A DNA stretch of 64,000 nt from Microglena sp. YARC (lineage: Eukaryota; Chlorophyta; Chlorophyceae; Chlamydomonadales; Chlamydomonadaceae). Made by a program: the position numbers and the translations under genes. Positions 1 to 11,857 of the stretch are shown here, in pieces. The notes beneath the pieces are model-generated. The model worked only from the letters and a program-made list of their open reading frames with translations, did no database searches and was not told the DNA's origin. The stretch lies in contig CM039462.1 in NCBI GenBank assembly GCA_022414725.1, positions 119,454,470 through 119,518,469 on the forward strand. The letters run 5' to 3'. Position 1 is the stretch's first letter. Each line of letters begins with the position of its first letter.

Positions 1-273
1 CCCGTAGAACTGTGTCATCCTTGAAGTGCCACAGAGACAGCCTCCCGTAAGCCGTGTCATCCTTTGGTGACACAGAGACAGTTTGCTGTCAGCTACGTCA
101 CCGGTCACGCCTGTACCCTGTTAGGTTCCAGGTCTGCCGCCTCCTTTCACCACTGGTGTCTCTTTAGAGATCTCCAGTGCTTGTAACGTATTCTTGTCTC
201 CGTGTATAGATTGGCGCGTCTGTCTCCGCTGCATACATCTCTCTCCACTCTTCGAAGTGCTTTCTAGCTGATA
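1..273 (+). repeat. Copia-family LTR, left end outside window
   Basis: Plus-oriented LTR of the family whose ends are TATCAGC/TGTCAGC and GCTGATA; the end GCTGATA is at 267-273. It matches the LTRs at 43989 and 47801 throughout. It interrupts the minus-strand pol of Copia-1 just after the residues DDLEHW. The next bases, ACAGA (274-278), would be the right target duplication; the left one lies outside the window. It may be a solo LTR or the 3' LTR of a full element. Confidence 0.85.
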
Positions 274-278
274 ACAGA

Positions 279-2201
279 CCAGTGTTCAAGATCATCACTT
301 ACACTTTCGGCAACGGCTACATCATCACATGGGCTTGACCCGGATAATCCACCAGGGATGGCAGGAGGCGAAGGGATTAACAACACCTGCGAGCCATCCG
401 AGGTGGCCGGAGGTTGGCGACTATTAGGCAATGGACCTGTGACAGGCTCCACTATGATCTGAGGCTGTCTTAATCCTAAAGCTTCGCCGACGGAACGTGG
501 CGCAGAGGAGGGCCTGGCGACCCCCTGAGATTCGGGTAAAACATTGTATGAAGGAACTTCGGAATCCCGCCCGCCCAGATCCTTCACACGCAATACAGCA
601 CCATCAGCCCTTGACCTGGGACGCAAGGTCATCCCATGACCAGGGCAGCGGTCGACAATTGGGGTTGGCAAAGGATCTAAGGCATTAACCGCAGACTCAG
701 GCATGTGTCCGATGATAGCAGCAGGGATGCGAGAAAACAACGGAGACCCGTCATAAGGGGACAGCCCAGGTATACAGTTATAGCTAAACTGTTCATAGAA
801 GAGTACATCACGACTCTCTACTACCTGGCGCAACTTAGGAACCCAAACAAAATAACCCTTACTCACCAGGGAATACCCAACCAGTCTCCCAGATAACGCC
901 CTTTCGTCTAGCTTGTTGCGTTTCTTCCCATTGACTAACGTGACGTAGCAAGGGCAACCAAACACACGCAACAACGACACATCAGGCACAACCCCAAAGA
1001 ACAGCTCGTGTGGAGTTCTGTCTCCCTGAATGGGCAGACGATTACGAAGGTAACAAGCAGCTAGGAAGGCATAGGGCCAGAAACACTTAGCTAGTTTAGA
1101 CTCCAGGTGGATGCTCCTAGCTATAGACTGTAAGACCCCATTGTACCTCTCCACAGTTGCATTCTGCTGTGCAGTGTATGCCAACGATAACTCATGCACT
1201 GCACCAACCGATATCAGCCAATCCTCGAACCACTTTACTATAAACTCCTTAGCCCTGTCAGATCTCAGACACTTAAAGGCAAACCCATGCAGCTGATTCA
1301 TCCATCTGAGGATGATAGTTTGGACTGCTAAGGGAGCTTCATCCCTGGTCCTCAAGCACAATACCTCAGCATAGCCAGAGTATTGGTCTGTGAGGCACAG
1401 AATATAAAAATCCCCACGCAGACCCCTAATATGAACTGGTCCCATGATATCCAAGTGAAGGCGTTGGAGAGGTGCACGGATCTTAGTGGTGCTTTCTTTA
1501 GGAAAAGGGAGACGTTTGCCCTTCGCCTTCTGACAAGCATCACAAGGGATCTTAGCCAGTTTCTGCACCTGCTTGAGTGAGAGGGGTAAGTTCTTAACCA
1601 TACCCTTTTTGACAAGTCTGCGCATGGCATCATAGCCGGGGTGGCCCAGCCGCCTATGCCACAGCCATGCAGGAGTGGTAGGGATAACAACTCCACCGTC
1701 CTCATCAACATCAAGTGCAAAAACTGGGTAATGGTCAGCACCAATCGAACGGCCACTGGTGGTGCAACAAGGCCTACAGGCAAACTTGTAAACACCATCA
1801 CTGGAGGCAGAGAAAGACCAGAGAACAGAAGAGCCCTGAGTGGCAGTGCAACGAAGACTATCAAAAGAAACCTTGCAGTGGTGAGAATGAGCCACAGCAT
1901 TTACTGATAGGAGGTTCACCGGACAGTGAGGTATGTAGAGAACATCGGTTAGAGTGATTGATGTTGGTAACCAATCACTACATAACACAAGGGATCCCAT
2001 ACCTTCTGACCGTTGAACCACTCCATCACCAAATCGAACTGCTGTCCCATGTTCAGAAACATTATACACAGTGAACAAAGACATATCACCTGTGATAGAC
2101 ATTCCAGCTCCAGAATCCACATGCCAGACACCCTCAGACAGGCTCGGGCTACACACATTAGAGAACTTCGTGGTGCAGGAGAATAGGACAGAGCGTACCT
2201 C
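279..2201 (-). pseudogene. Copia-1 pol: protease and integrase, truncated
   Basis: Open for about 640 codons. It follows the gag UAG in the same frame, starting GAG GTA, so no ATG is needed if the stop is read through. Protease: WHVDSGAGMS, a DSG variant of the aspartic protease site. Integrase zinc region: HRRLGH followed by CDACQKAK. Integrase core: LHLDIMGP, SDRAKEF and NATVERYNG supply the D, D and E. A C-terminal integrase tail follows, rich in Pro and Ser. The frame ends in the inserted LTR shortly after DDLEHW, before the reverse transcriptase, so this copy cannot move by itself. Confidence 0.9.
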
Positions 2202-2204
2202 CTA
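2202..2204 (-). promoter_or_regulatory. In-frame UAG between gag and pol (possible readthrough site)
   Basis: Gag ends AAG TAG and pol continues in the same frame as GAG GTA. Copia-3 has AAA TAG GAG GTA at the same place. Copia elements usually have one continuous gag-pol frame, so a shared stop at the gag/pol border is unusual. Readthrough is inferred, not shown. Confidence 0.5.
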
Positions 2205-4378
2205 CTTCTGCATAGCAAGCCCATCAATCTGAGCCTGCAAAGAGGACAGCTGCTTTGGAGTAAGCGCACCCGGAAGGGCCAGGTTAACGGGCATCGGTCC
2301 AGGACGCGATGCACCATCCCTGCCCCTTTTCAGGTGCGGGTGCTTCGTCCAGCAGTGTTCCTCCGAGTGACCATCCTTATGGGGGGCATGGTCCCCAAGT
2401 GCATTCCAGGCGCCTCTTGGTAGACCCAGAACCAGTACCCTGCCGCCGCGGAAGTGCAGCATTGGCAGGAAACTGGGGAGTGTTCCGGGACCAACCAGGG
2501 TGCCTGGCATCAGACTGAGGGAGTGCTATGTTCAGAATGTCTAGCTGCCTATAGTCCTCTAGACAGGACCAGTACTCAACAGGTTGCTGGTTGCACAGCA
2601 TGATACCATACTTAATCCGCAGCGATTCGAAACGGGGCAGACTCGCACCTTGAACTATGATACCCATGGCGTGACGCTGAGTCTGCGGAGACCCAGCACT
2701 GCGGAGGTCAGTGCACAGACCGCGAACCCGACGAAAGAAAACGTCAACGTGCTCATGAGGGCTCATGACAGAAGCAAGATACTCTTTCATCAAGAGAGGG
2801 ACACGAGAGGCAAGGGCATCAGACTGCTGCCTCCGGATATGCAACAAGATATCCCGAGGCGAAGCCAAGTCCTGGTATACCTTGACTAAGGCATCCGTCA
2901 TGTTGGCAAGATCATGAACTGCTGACGGGGCAGGGGCAGCGCACTGAAACCCAACAGTGCAGGATCGACACTAGACTCACCATGAGAGGCCGAAGTTCCA
3001 GCAGCCGGAGTAGCAGTCCTGGGAGCTAAAGACTCACGAATCCCCAGAAAATACTCAGCAGCAAGACCAGCGTCATAAGCGCGCTGGTCATCTAAGTTCC
3101 TGATCAGAGACAGGGACCGCGCAACACCCACAACGAGCTCGAAATCAGGACGAACAGGACAGAGAGGGAGGGGCACCTTCACGTACTGGTAACCCAAGAG
3201 GTCATTATTCCTACGCCCAATGCCACCAAAGGTCACACCATTAGAAGGAGGGTAGTTGATCCCCGGCATAACCGGTCCGAGAAAAGCCCGACACTCTAGA
3301 CCTAGCTCAGAGTATGCCATCACGCGCCTAGTGCGACCTTTGCTATCAACATTAGCCTGAGTGGCTTTCATATCCATCCTACCGTACAGAGTGCGGTCCA
3401 AGGAGTCCCCAGCATGTTGAGCTTGGCGGATAAGACGGCAGTCCCGCAGGGATAGACGCAGAGGAGGTCCTCCAGTGAGCAGATGCTCCCAAGATTCGCA
3501 TGACAGCGAAGGAAGCGGAGGTGCAGGACCAGGAGCAGGTGGCAGCTCCACCGAAGGTGGCGGAGGGGGCTCCTGCGAAGTGCCAGCAAGAGATGTGCGG
3601 ACAACCGTAGCAGCAGCCTCCCGAGCACGGGTATGGTAGCCAGCGAGAGCTCGCTCAGCAGGGTTGCGGCCAAGATTCTGCTGAGGAGCCAAGGGACTAA
3701 GGGACGAAGAACTCCTCAGCAAAGACGGCTTGGCCAAATCCGGTAGGTCCGGTGGAGGAGGCGCAAACAAAGGCGCAAACGCAAGCTCAGGCTTAAACTC
3801 AGGGGAAGGCTCAGGCTGAGGTGCCGACTGATGCTCATACACTGGAGAGACGGTGGAAGTGTTGAACACACGAGTAGCAGTGGAAGGAGTACCTCCACCG
3901 AAGTCACCACTCATGGCACTCTGCAGATCCTCATCTTCATCATCATCATCATCATCATCATCATAACCATCCTCACGACGATGATGGGCAAGGTCTTCAT
4001 AGTCGTAATCAAAACGGGCATCAGGTGGCGGAGGCCTCGCAGCATACTGGATGATCTGAGTAGAGACACAGCAGAGACGCATCAGAACGTCCTCAACCTC
4101 AGGAGAGAGGCGTCGGACAGTAGCAGAAGGAGCCGCAAAGTTGGAGAATTGATTGGGGGGGTTACTTCCACGATGGCGGAAGGACTCTCATGACCGCTAG
4201 CAGAGGCCGCTGGCGCACAAACATCTATCCAATCAGTAAGAGGAGCCGGGTCCTCCGTTGGAAGGACTCGGTCGTAGCCATTGCTGATAATGATACTGCG
4301 CATCCCGCGCGTCCAAGAAAGACCATTTGACTCATGGAGTTTCTCGAAGCCGGCGGGAGGCCCTCTAGGAAGTTGCAT
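2205..4378 (-). pseudogene. Copia-1 gag, frameshifted
   Basis: Starts with ATG at 4378 (MQLPRGPPAGF, matching Copia-3 gag). An acidic run of Asp is encoded by (CAT)n near 3940-3965, and Pro-rich stretches precede the conserved capsid-like part (VKVYQDLASPRDILLHIRRQ, near 2780-2890). A zinc knuckle of form CX4C-X6-HX4CX3H (CTWGPC ... HCWTKH) lies near 2340-2400. The frame is broken at a seven-base homopolymer near 4150 and by a small deletion with frame change near 2900, relative to Copia-3. It would form the virus-like particle. Confidence 0.8.
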
Positions 4379-4401
4379 TGAAAAGCAGTGGTAGTAAATG
4401 A

Positions 4402-4415
4402 AGGACCGTATAACC
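4402..4415 (-). other. Copia-1 primer binding site candidate
   Basis: Directly inside the 5' LTR the minus strand reads GGTTATACGGTCC. This resembles the complement of the anticodon loop and stem of initiator tRNA-Met (GGTTATGGGCCC), the half-tRNA primer used by Drosophila copia. Copia-3 has a related sequence at the same place. The match is imperfect. Confidence 0.45.
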
Positions 4416-4757
4416 TATCAGCTTGAATACACTCCAGAGAGTGGACAGAGATGCTTGCGTGAGCAGACGCGCCAATCTATATACACGGAGACGAGAATTA
4501 CGTTACAAGCACAGGAGACCCATCAAGGGGCACCAGTGGTGAAAGGGGCGGCAGCCAGGAACCTAACAGGGTACAGGCCAGACCGGTGACGCAGCCAACA
4601 TGAAGCTGTCACTGAGTCACTCAAGGATGACTCAGTCTACGGGAAGCTGTCACTACGGGAAGCTGGCATAGTACTGGCAGAGCCGATAGTTCTAAGGAAG
4701 TACATAAGTAGTCACCAAGTCATAAAACGCGTGAGAGCACCGCAATTCATGCTGACA
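4416..4757 (-). repeat. Copia-1 5' LTR (342 bp)
   Basis: On the plus strand it runs from TATCAGC to GCTGACA, giving inverted terminal heptamers. It contains the inverted pair TGAGTCA (4613-4619) and TGACTCA (4628-4634). The conserved line 'ggtgctctcacgcgttttat' (minus strand) is shared with the other LTRs of the family. The flanking ACTCT (4758-4762) would be the target duplication, but its partner is lost. Confidence 0.85.
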
Positions 4758-5555
<798 letters not shown>

Positions 5556-5698
5556 TAACGGTGTTACACAATTTAGTTGTGGTCCAGCCACACAGTAGTC
5601 AAAAACACAAAAAATATCATAAGGAATAAGTCATCTAGTCAACCCAAATATTGAGAAAGTACAGTAAGCCAATTAACTAAGATCTGGTGAAGGGGCGT

Positions 5699-5731
<33 letters not shown>
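5699..5731. repeat. 33-bp G homopolymer
   Basis: Uninterrupted run of G. Similar runs occur at 14547-14587 and, as C, at 63113-63153. Length in an assembly is unreliable for such runs. Confidence 0.9.
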
Positions 5732-5733
<2 letters not shown>

Positions 5734-5879
5734 TCCGTAACACAAAAACTCATTCCATATCAAAAGATTGAAAACAAATTCCAAAGGCACAGTTCTAGCC
5801 CAGAAAAGAATATAAATAGTCTAAATATCTAAGCGTACAAAAATCAATATATGCAAATTAAGCCAGAAGGTGCTAGTTT

Positions 5880-6399
5880 CTATAATTGTCATTCTATGTG
5901 TCTATGTCTGAAGCGTCTCTGATGTCTGCCCTCCAGCTTCTTGTCTTGTCTTGGGCCAGTAGGTACCAATTTTGAGACATGTTGGTGGCTTGGAGATCAT
6001 CCCTAAGGGTGTGAATGATGGTCTGTCCTCCTTGCCTCGCTCGGTTGACCCTCAGCAAGGGGTGTGTGCGTGGCGAAGAGCATTTGCTTCATGATGCGAG
6101 AGTCGGGTCACCTGGCTATGTGTCCTAGGAACCTCAGTCTATTTTCTCTAATGATACTGGGAATATCCCTGTGGTTGCATTTTTGTCTTATGTCCTCATT
6201 TCTAACTCTGTCTGCCCTGCTAATGTTCAACGACATGCGTAGACACTCATGGAGTGCCACGTCGAGTCGCTGAATCAGGGGTTCTGAGAGAGCCCATGTC
6301 TCGCTCCCGTACAGGAGGGTGGATGGTATTACAGCTTTGAACACCAGATTCTTGATTTTCCTGGTTATGCTGTGGTTTTTCCAAAGCCTAACCAGAGAA
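5880..6399 (-). pseudogene. LINE reverse transcriptase, C-terminal part
   Basis: Minus-strand remnant of an APE-type LINE, downstream of the RT catalytic core: LVFKAVIPSTLLYGSETWAL, then RLRFLGHIAR, then AQDKTRSWRADI. These are typical post-RT signatures of RTE/Jockey-like elements. Joining it to 11858-12314 across the Copia-2 insertion gives one continuous frame (EACASLVRLWKNHS). Frames change below 6108, so it is decayed. Confidence 0.8.
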
Positions 6400-6404
6400 G
6401 CGCA

Positions 6405-6632
6405 TGTTATTGACTGATTTATATATCAGTCTCTGAGTCGGCATAATGCACACCGGTACCTTTCCCTCCTGGTACCGCGTTGCCTGCCGCCAGGCCACAG
6501 GCTAGCTGTGGCCTGCACGTGACTGCAGTACTCTGCAGTACACATCTCTATTCTATATGATTGCGCCTGTTGCGCTTAATAGCATCTTCTCCTCTATCGA
6601 GCCTATGCCGTTGTAACAATCTTACATTAACA
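6405..6632 (+). repeat. Copia-2 5' LTR
   Basis: 228 bp with TGTT...AACA ends. It contains the palindromic stretch GCAGTACTCTGCAGTAC. It is followed by CGTTATGTGCGCC, a weak match to the half-tRNA-iMet primer site. Confidence 0.93.
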
Positions 6633-7830
6633 CGTTATGTGCGCCATCTTTAGACGCTAACGAAGAACAGCCGCTGCTTTCCGCGTTCGGAATCAGTTCC
6701 CCTCTGACTTGTCGAAGGCCCGAGTTTTAACTAAGCACCTGGACTCCCTGTGCGGATCCTACTTCCCGCTGCTCCGCCTGCCGCTTCCTACCAAGAATCC
6801 TTGGATTTGCCACTGCGTCCTACGACTGGAGCAAGCAAGAGCGACCACAAGTCACCGAAATCTATGAAGCTAAGTGAGTATAGGACGACGCCCTCACCGA
6901 GACCCACACAGTGCTGTATTGATCTCAGACGATCAATTTGTCTACGACCCCAGCTTAAGAGAAGCTCCTGTCGTCGAACATTGCCGCTTCAAAGTTCAAC
7001 CCCCGGTCAGTGTTTTTTATTTCAGCTTTTTCCAGGCACATTTGAGTAGCAGGGTGGGCTACTAAAGCCTGATTTCAGAAAAGTTGCGTAGCCCACCAGA
7101 TTGTGTAGCGTGCGGGGTGGATTGCCGCCCCTCTTGTGGAGGCTGGGGGGGCAGATTTAGGGGTCCTTAAGGAAACATGCATTTTTTACATGAATGACAT
7201 ATGTTGCACTCATTGACTTGTCCACTATTCGGAGGGAGAACGTTTAAAGGCTAGTAGGCCATCAGGATATATACCCAGCATCATCTAGCCTAGTAACCAA
7301 CAACCAACTTTAAACTTGGAGGGATAACCAGCAAATGAGCACGCTTTACACTCAATCGTATCCGAACCCAGCACCACCTTGAATATGCTGGGGTCCATCG
7401 GTAGCCCCAACACTTCAGTAGCCCTGTTGTCGAATTCGATACGACGATACAACGCCAGGTAATCGGTCAACTCGAAGCATGGTCGTCTACTTCGAAGACT
7501 AATGACTTACAGTCACTTTCGTTTGGTCGTTGGCGCTTCAGGTCCATTGTCTGCCTCCTCAGTATGAGGCGCATCTAGATCTGCATCTGCTGGAGTTGTC
7601 GCGGGTGCCTCCAAATCTCCAATGGCTCGACAGGTGGTGCAGGGGCTATAGGGAAGCGGAATTAGCTGCGAATGTTTTTTTGCATAGGGGATATCGGAAG
7701 CATTTCGTTATTGCATATTGGTATCGACAAGTCCAGGTGACGACTTTGAACAGGCCAGCGGTTACAAAGCTCGAATTTCATCTTCACATGGCTCGACTTT
7801 CGTCTTCGCACTACGAGTTTTAACAGTACC
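6633..7830 (+). other. Copia-2 untranslated leader
   Basis: About 1.2 kb between the 5' LTR and the gag start, without a convincing open frame. Short frames at 6750-7049 and 7530-7823 have no recognisable motif. Confidence 0.5.
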
Positions 7831-7837
7831 GCCATTT

Positions 7838-7860
7838 TCCCTAAACCCTAAACCCTCCCC
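7838..7860 (+). promoter_or_regulatory. Telo-box-like CCCTAAA repeats in leader
   Basis: CCCTAAACCCTAAACCCT lies about 60 bp before the gag ATG. In plants this motif occurs at telomeres and in promoters near transcription starts. Here it lies inside the transposon leader. Confidence 0.6.
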
Positions 7861-7914
7861 CTATCCCAACACTCCGACCTACAACGCCAAGACTCCTACA
7901 CAGAAGACCTCACC

Positions 7915-9650
7915 ATGCAACCTCCCCGTATATTCACTGGTAACAACCTCTACAACTAGCGCTGCGCCAGGCAGAATATACTCCTCGCCTTCAAGTCCGA
8001 TAGGGACACCATTGCCATTGCTTTCGACTGCCAACAGGCGGTGGTCGCTAGTTAATTTGCTGACTCTGATGGTTATGCTGATGACATTACTTACCCTGTT
8101 GTTGCGGGTGCTGATCCAGCTGTTCCGGCTCATGGTGTCCCCACCAGGATCTCCACCTGGAAGAACAACAAGGCCTTCAAGATCATCATAGATCATGTAT
8201 CAGATGCGATCCAGCAGGCCATTCATGCTAACACAGATATGGCCACTAGAGCTTTCAAGTTTCTGGACTCCCTGTACTCTAAGGAAGGCAGCAGGCTAGA
8301 GCACACCACCCTGACTGCCATACTTGGAATACGTATGACTTCCACTAAATCCTTGCAAACATACCTCTCTAGGGCAGCTGATATGTATTCCCAAATTCCC
8401 AAGATTCAAGCTCTCCACATCGTTTCTACCAGCACCTTTCTCAACCTTATTGTCAAAGGACTGAACTCCCGCCCTGAGTATGATGGGTATATCAATCAAT
8501 TCAACCCCACAGCAATCACCACTTTTGCTATGCTCCAAAGTGCCATCTTCAATTGGTGTTTAGTGAAGCAAGTTGACCCTGCACCATCTCCTGAAGAGGC
8601 TGAAATGGCAGCTGCAGCATACAGAGCCAGGAAGCCATTCAACAGCAGGCACCTCCCATTCAGAGACAGGACTATCTCCTACAAGACTATAACCTGCTGA
8701 AACTGTGGAGGAATAGGCCATAGCTCCAAAGACTGCACCAGTGAGGACACTGACCTGGCCTTCAAGCCAGCTGACTCAGATGAAGCTGACCACTGATCTA
8801 AGTCACCTCCCAAGCAGAGATCAGGAGATGACAAGGACTCAGACAACAAGAAGACTACCAAGAAGACCAGTGACAGGAGACAACGTTTCAGAAGATACCC
8901 AAGCAGGGGACGCCATGCCCACGTTGCTGATGGTGGTCAGTCCACCTCCACCTCCAACTCTGACAGTGAGGGTGAAGAACACAACTTCCTGTCCCTGGCA
9001 CTGGATGAAGACAACCTCCAGCCCATGAGATTTGCTACACCAACCAGAGGCAAGTCTGTTTCATTTGCCTTGCCACCTGACCCCCTAGCTAATACAGCAT
9101 TCTTTGGGCAAATAAGTGCTGATGATGAATGCACTATAGAAGATGATGGAGAATTTTTCCAGGCAGCACTGCAGACAGAATGGATCATAGATACTGCAGC
9201 ACACTCTCATGCAACCAGTAACATCTCCCATATGCATGACATTCAGGACCTCCCACAGCCTATTAGGCTGCAGCTGGCAGATCAAGACTTTCCACCTATC
9301 TTCTGCAAGCAAATAGGGAAGGCCAAGATCAAGGGCCATGGCAGGACTCTGATCATCCTAAACAATGTACTTCTTGCTGACTGCAACATGCCCAGCATCA
9401 TTAGCATTTATGCAGCCACCAGCCTGTGCCCAGACCTCCAAGTTCACCTGTCCAAGACCCGAGCCATACTCTCCATCCCAAGACCATCTGGTACCAAACT
9501 GCTCCTCTCATGCCTCAAAAGGCATGGACTCTACCTCACCCAAACTTCACCATTCACTACCATTAATCCCTCTATCCCTGTGGGTCCTCCCATTGCCTAC
9601 ATCATGATGGTCACCAAGACTCCATCAACTCAAACAGGCTCTGAGACAGG
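7915..9650 (+). pseudogene. Copia-2 gag and protease with four in-frame stops
   Basis: Reads in one frame from ATG 7915: FTGNNLYN-stop-RCARQNILL, a gag UBN2-like core (LDSLYSKEGSRLEHTTLTAI, near 8260-8330), a CCHC knuckle C-stop-NCGGIGHSSKDC, a basic stretch, then WIIDTAAHSHATS (9181-9219), a variant Copia protease site. There are no frameshifts, only stops near 7957, 8053, 8698 and 8794. Three fall where Trp is expected or likely. The protease has DTAA in place of DSGA. The normal next domains (integrase zinc region, DDE core) are absent; a tandem repeat follows instead. Confidence 0.75.
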
Positions 9651-9651
9651 G

Positions 9652-9990
9652 CAGTACCCACCCACTCATGAGACCTCCCCCAGTAGAGCTGATCAAGACT
9701 GCCAGGATCCCCCCTCTACTTCTGCTCCACCTGCACCCCACACTGCTTCTGAGATAGGGCAGTACCCCCCCCACTCATGTGGAGGCAGACCAAAACCTCA
9801 AGGACTCCCCCTCCACTTCTGCTCCATCTGCACCCCACACTGCTTCTGAGATAGGGCAGTACCCACCCACTCATGTGGAGGCAGACCAAGACCTCCAGGA
9901 TCCCCCCTCTACCTCTGCAACATCTGCACCCCACACTGATTTTGAGACAAGGGCAGTACCCCCCAACTCATGTGGAGGCAGACCAAGACC
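9652..9990 (+). repeat. 96-bp coding tandem repeat, about 3.5 copies
   Basis: Each unit carries 'gggcagtaccc', 'gtggaggcagacca' and 'ctgcaccccacactg' and would encode a 32-residue Pro-rich peptide containing GQYPPTHVEADQDLQDPP. Units begin near 9652, 9748, 9847 and 9943. Small indels in C runs shift the frame between units. Confidence 0.85.
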
Positions 9991-10062
9991 TCCAGGACCA
10001 TCCCCCTCCTATCTGCCAGTACCATTCCCCTTCCACTGCAGGCAATCTTGAAGAATCTGCTG

Positions 10063-11015
10063 ATGGTACTGACAGTGATGACATGCCACAGCTCATCCAT
10101 CCGGAGGTACACAAACAGCAGGATGACCCTGGACTAGGAGTAGATGACCCTCCAGACACCACTCCAGCTCTCCCACAGCAGCTGGACAACCTGAACCTAC
10201 AACAAGCCAGAGCAGAGATGGAACTCCTCAGTGACCAGATCAGGACCAACTATGAGGAATATGATGGCCCCACAGATGGGGACGGACCACTCAAGCCATC
10301 TGATCTGGACACAGCAACTACCTGGGACCAGTGGATACTGGTCAACAGGTCACCAGACATTGGACTACCACTGGGAGAAGTTAATCAGAATGTCAACCAC
10401 ATCCACTTCTCCAACAACTCCAGGCTTAGCCTCACACGATTTGGATGCACCTTACACCACCTGAACAGCAGGCCTGCTTCACCAGCTTTCAACATCAAGC
10501 CAAGGCCTCCGCTACCCAAACTCATCACAGCCTTCACCAGCAGGTTCCCCACCCTGCTGACTTCTGAAAAGGAACAGTTCCCACACAGGCCAATGCACAA
10601 GGAGCCATCTGATGCCTACAGCCCTATCATCAAGCACAATAGCAGACTCCAGCAAATGGTGCAAGCCTACCCCACTGTTTCTACCACAGCCAGACCCACT
10701 CTGCAGTGGGCCATTTGCCTTCAAGCTGCCATGGTCAATGCACATGCTCACACTCTCTCATTCAGACCAAAGATGATCATGGACCCCAGGAGCTGTGCCC
10801 ATCCTGGAGGCAAAGTGCTATGTGTCAACCACCTCAGCATGAACTGGAGCCCCATGGACTTCACCTTTATCAACATCCTTACCCCCCCCAGCCTAGCTCC
10901 CGAGTCCTTTGACCAGTTCTTTGCCCAGATCTGCCCGAACTTGACCTTGATGGCTTCCCCAGCAAGCCAGGCACTTAATTCAGTTACAAACATTGCTCTT
11001 CATCTGTTGGAATAG
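10063..11015 (+). CDS. Copia-2 downstream ORF, unknown function
   Basis: Long open frame (the ORF from 9873 is 380 codons; the part after the tandem repeat is about 315) ending with TAG at 11013-11015, 600 bp before the 3' LTR. It begins acidic and Gln/Asp-rich (ADGTDSDDMPQLIHPEV) and later has ordered-looking sequence with WDQWILVNRSPDIGLPLGE, FGCTLHHLNSRPASPAFN and FDQFFAQICPNLTLM. I recognise no integrase, RT, RNase H or chromodomain. It takes the place of pol in this element. Being open while the upstream gag has four stops suggests recent constraint or chance survival. It could be a captured host sequence. Confidence 0.5.
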
Positions 11016-11624
11016 ACTTGAACACTCTAGAATTTTTTAGATTACCTGCCTACTTTACTGCCACATGTACTTCCACAGGCCGCCCCCCCCCTCTGAATTT
11101 ATGATTATTGTAGTCTCTTCATGATGTCTATACATTAATTTAGGATCAACCTAATGTAGCTCACCCAAATTATGGGGGGACTAGTCCAGACATCGTGTCT
11201 AAAGACAAATCCTCTAGTCTCGAATCATGCAACTTCTCGTAGCCAAGGATATCTTCACAAGCCTTAACCAAGCCTGGACTTTCCTTCCCAAGCTTCCCAG
11301 CAGTCTCCCTGCAGCCTACCTGCAGTTTCCTTACACCTTCTCAGCAGCCTCTCTGCTACCTAGCCTGCAGCCTACCTGCAGTTTCCTTGCACCTTCCCAG
11401 CAGCCTTTCTGCTACTTAGCCTGCAGCCTACCTGCAGTGTTCCTTACCTAGCCAGCTACCCCAGAAGACTGACATTTCTTTGAAGACCCGTGCTAAAGTG
11501 ATTTCTCCCTTTCAACTACTAGAAATTCCCTAAGTCTCCCTAGCTTTTATATTTTAATTTTTCTTATGCCCCTCAGTTAATTCCAGGAATTCTTGAGCTC
11601 AAGAATACCTTGAATTGGGGGGGA

Positions 11625-11852
11625 TGTTATTGACTGATTTATATATCAGTCTCTGAGTCGGCATAATGCACAACGGTACCTTTCCCTCCTGGTACCGCGT
11701 TGCCTGCCGCCAGGCCACAGGCTAGCTGTGGCCTGCGCGTGAATGCAGTACTCTGCAGTACACATCTCTATTCTATATGATTGCGCCTGCTGCGCTTAAT
11801 AGCATCTTCTCTTCTATCGAGCCTATGCCGTTGTAACGATCTTACATTAACA
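11625..11852 (+). repeat. Copia-2 3' LTR
   Basis: 228 bp, about 97% identical to the 5' LTR. Preceded by the polypurine tract GGGGGGGA and followed by target duplication GCGCA (11853-11857). Confidence 0.93.
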
Positions 11853-11857
11853 GCGCA

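Larger units (their letters stand above)
274..4757 (-). mobile_element. Copia-1: decayed Copia retrotransposon lacking RT
   Basis: Minus-strand Ty1/copia element with 5' LTR (4416-4757), gag, protease and integrase. The reverse transcriptase, RNase H and 3' LTR are missing because another LTR enters at 273. The domain order protease-integrase (before RT) is the Copia order. Its proteins are clearly homologous to those of Copia-3 but diverged, so the two copies can be compared. Gag has frameshifts; pol is open up to the inserted LTR. Confidence 0.9.
6405..11852 (+). mobile_element. Copia-2: complete non-autonomous LTR element
   Basis: Two 228-bp LTRs (TGTTATTGACTG ... TTACATTAACA) enclose 5 kb. 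The 5-bp target duplication GCGCA is at 6400-6404 and 11853-11857. A polypurine tract (GGGGGGGA, 11617-11624) abuts the 3' LTR. The LTRs differ at about 6 of 228 sites. Inside are a telo-box-containing leader, a gag with CCHC, a degenerate Copia-type protease, a 96-bp tandem repeat and an unknown ORF. No integrase, RT or RNase H can be found, so it must have moved with enzymes from another element. Confidence 0.9.

Noticed and set aside
3831..4193. Ile-rich plus-strand ORF
   Set aside because: Antisense of the (CAT)n Asp run in Copia-1 gag.
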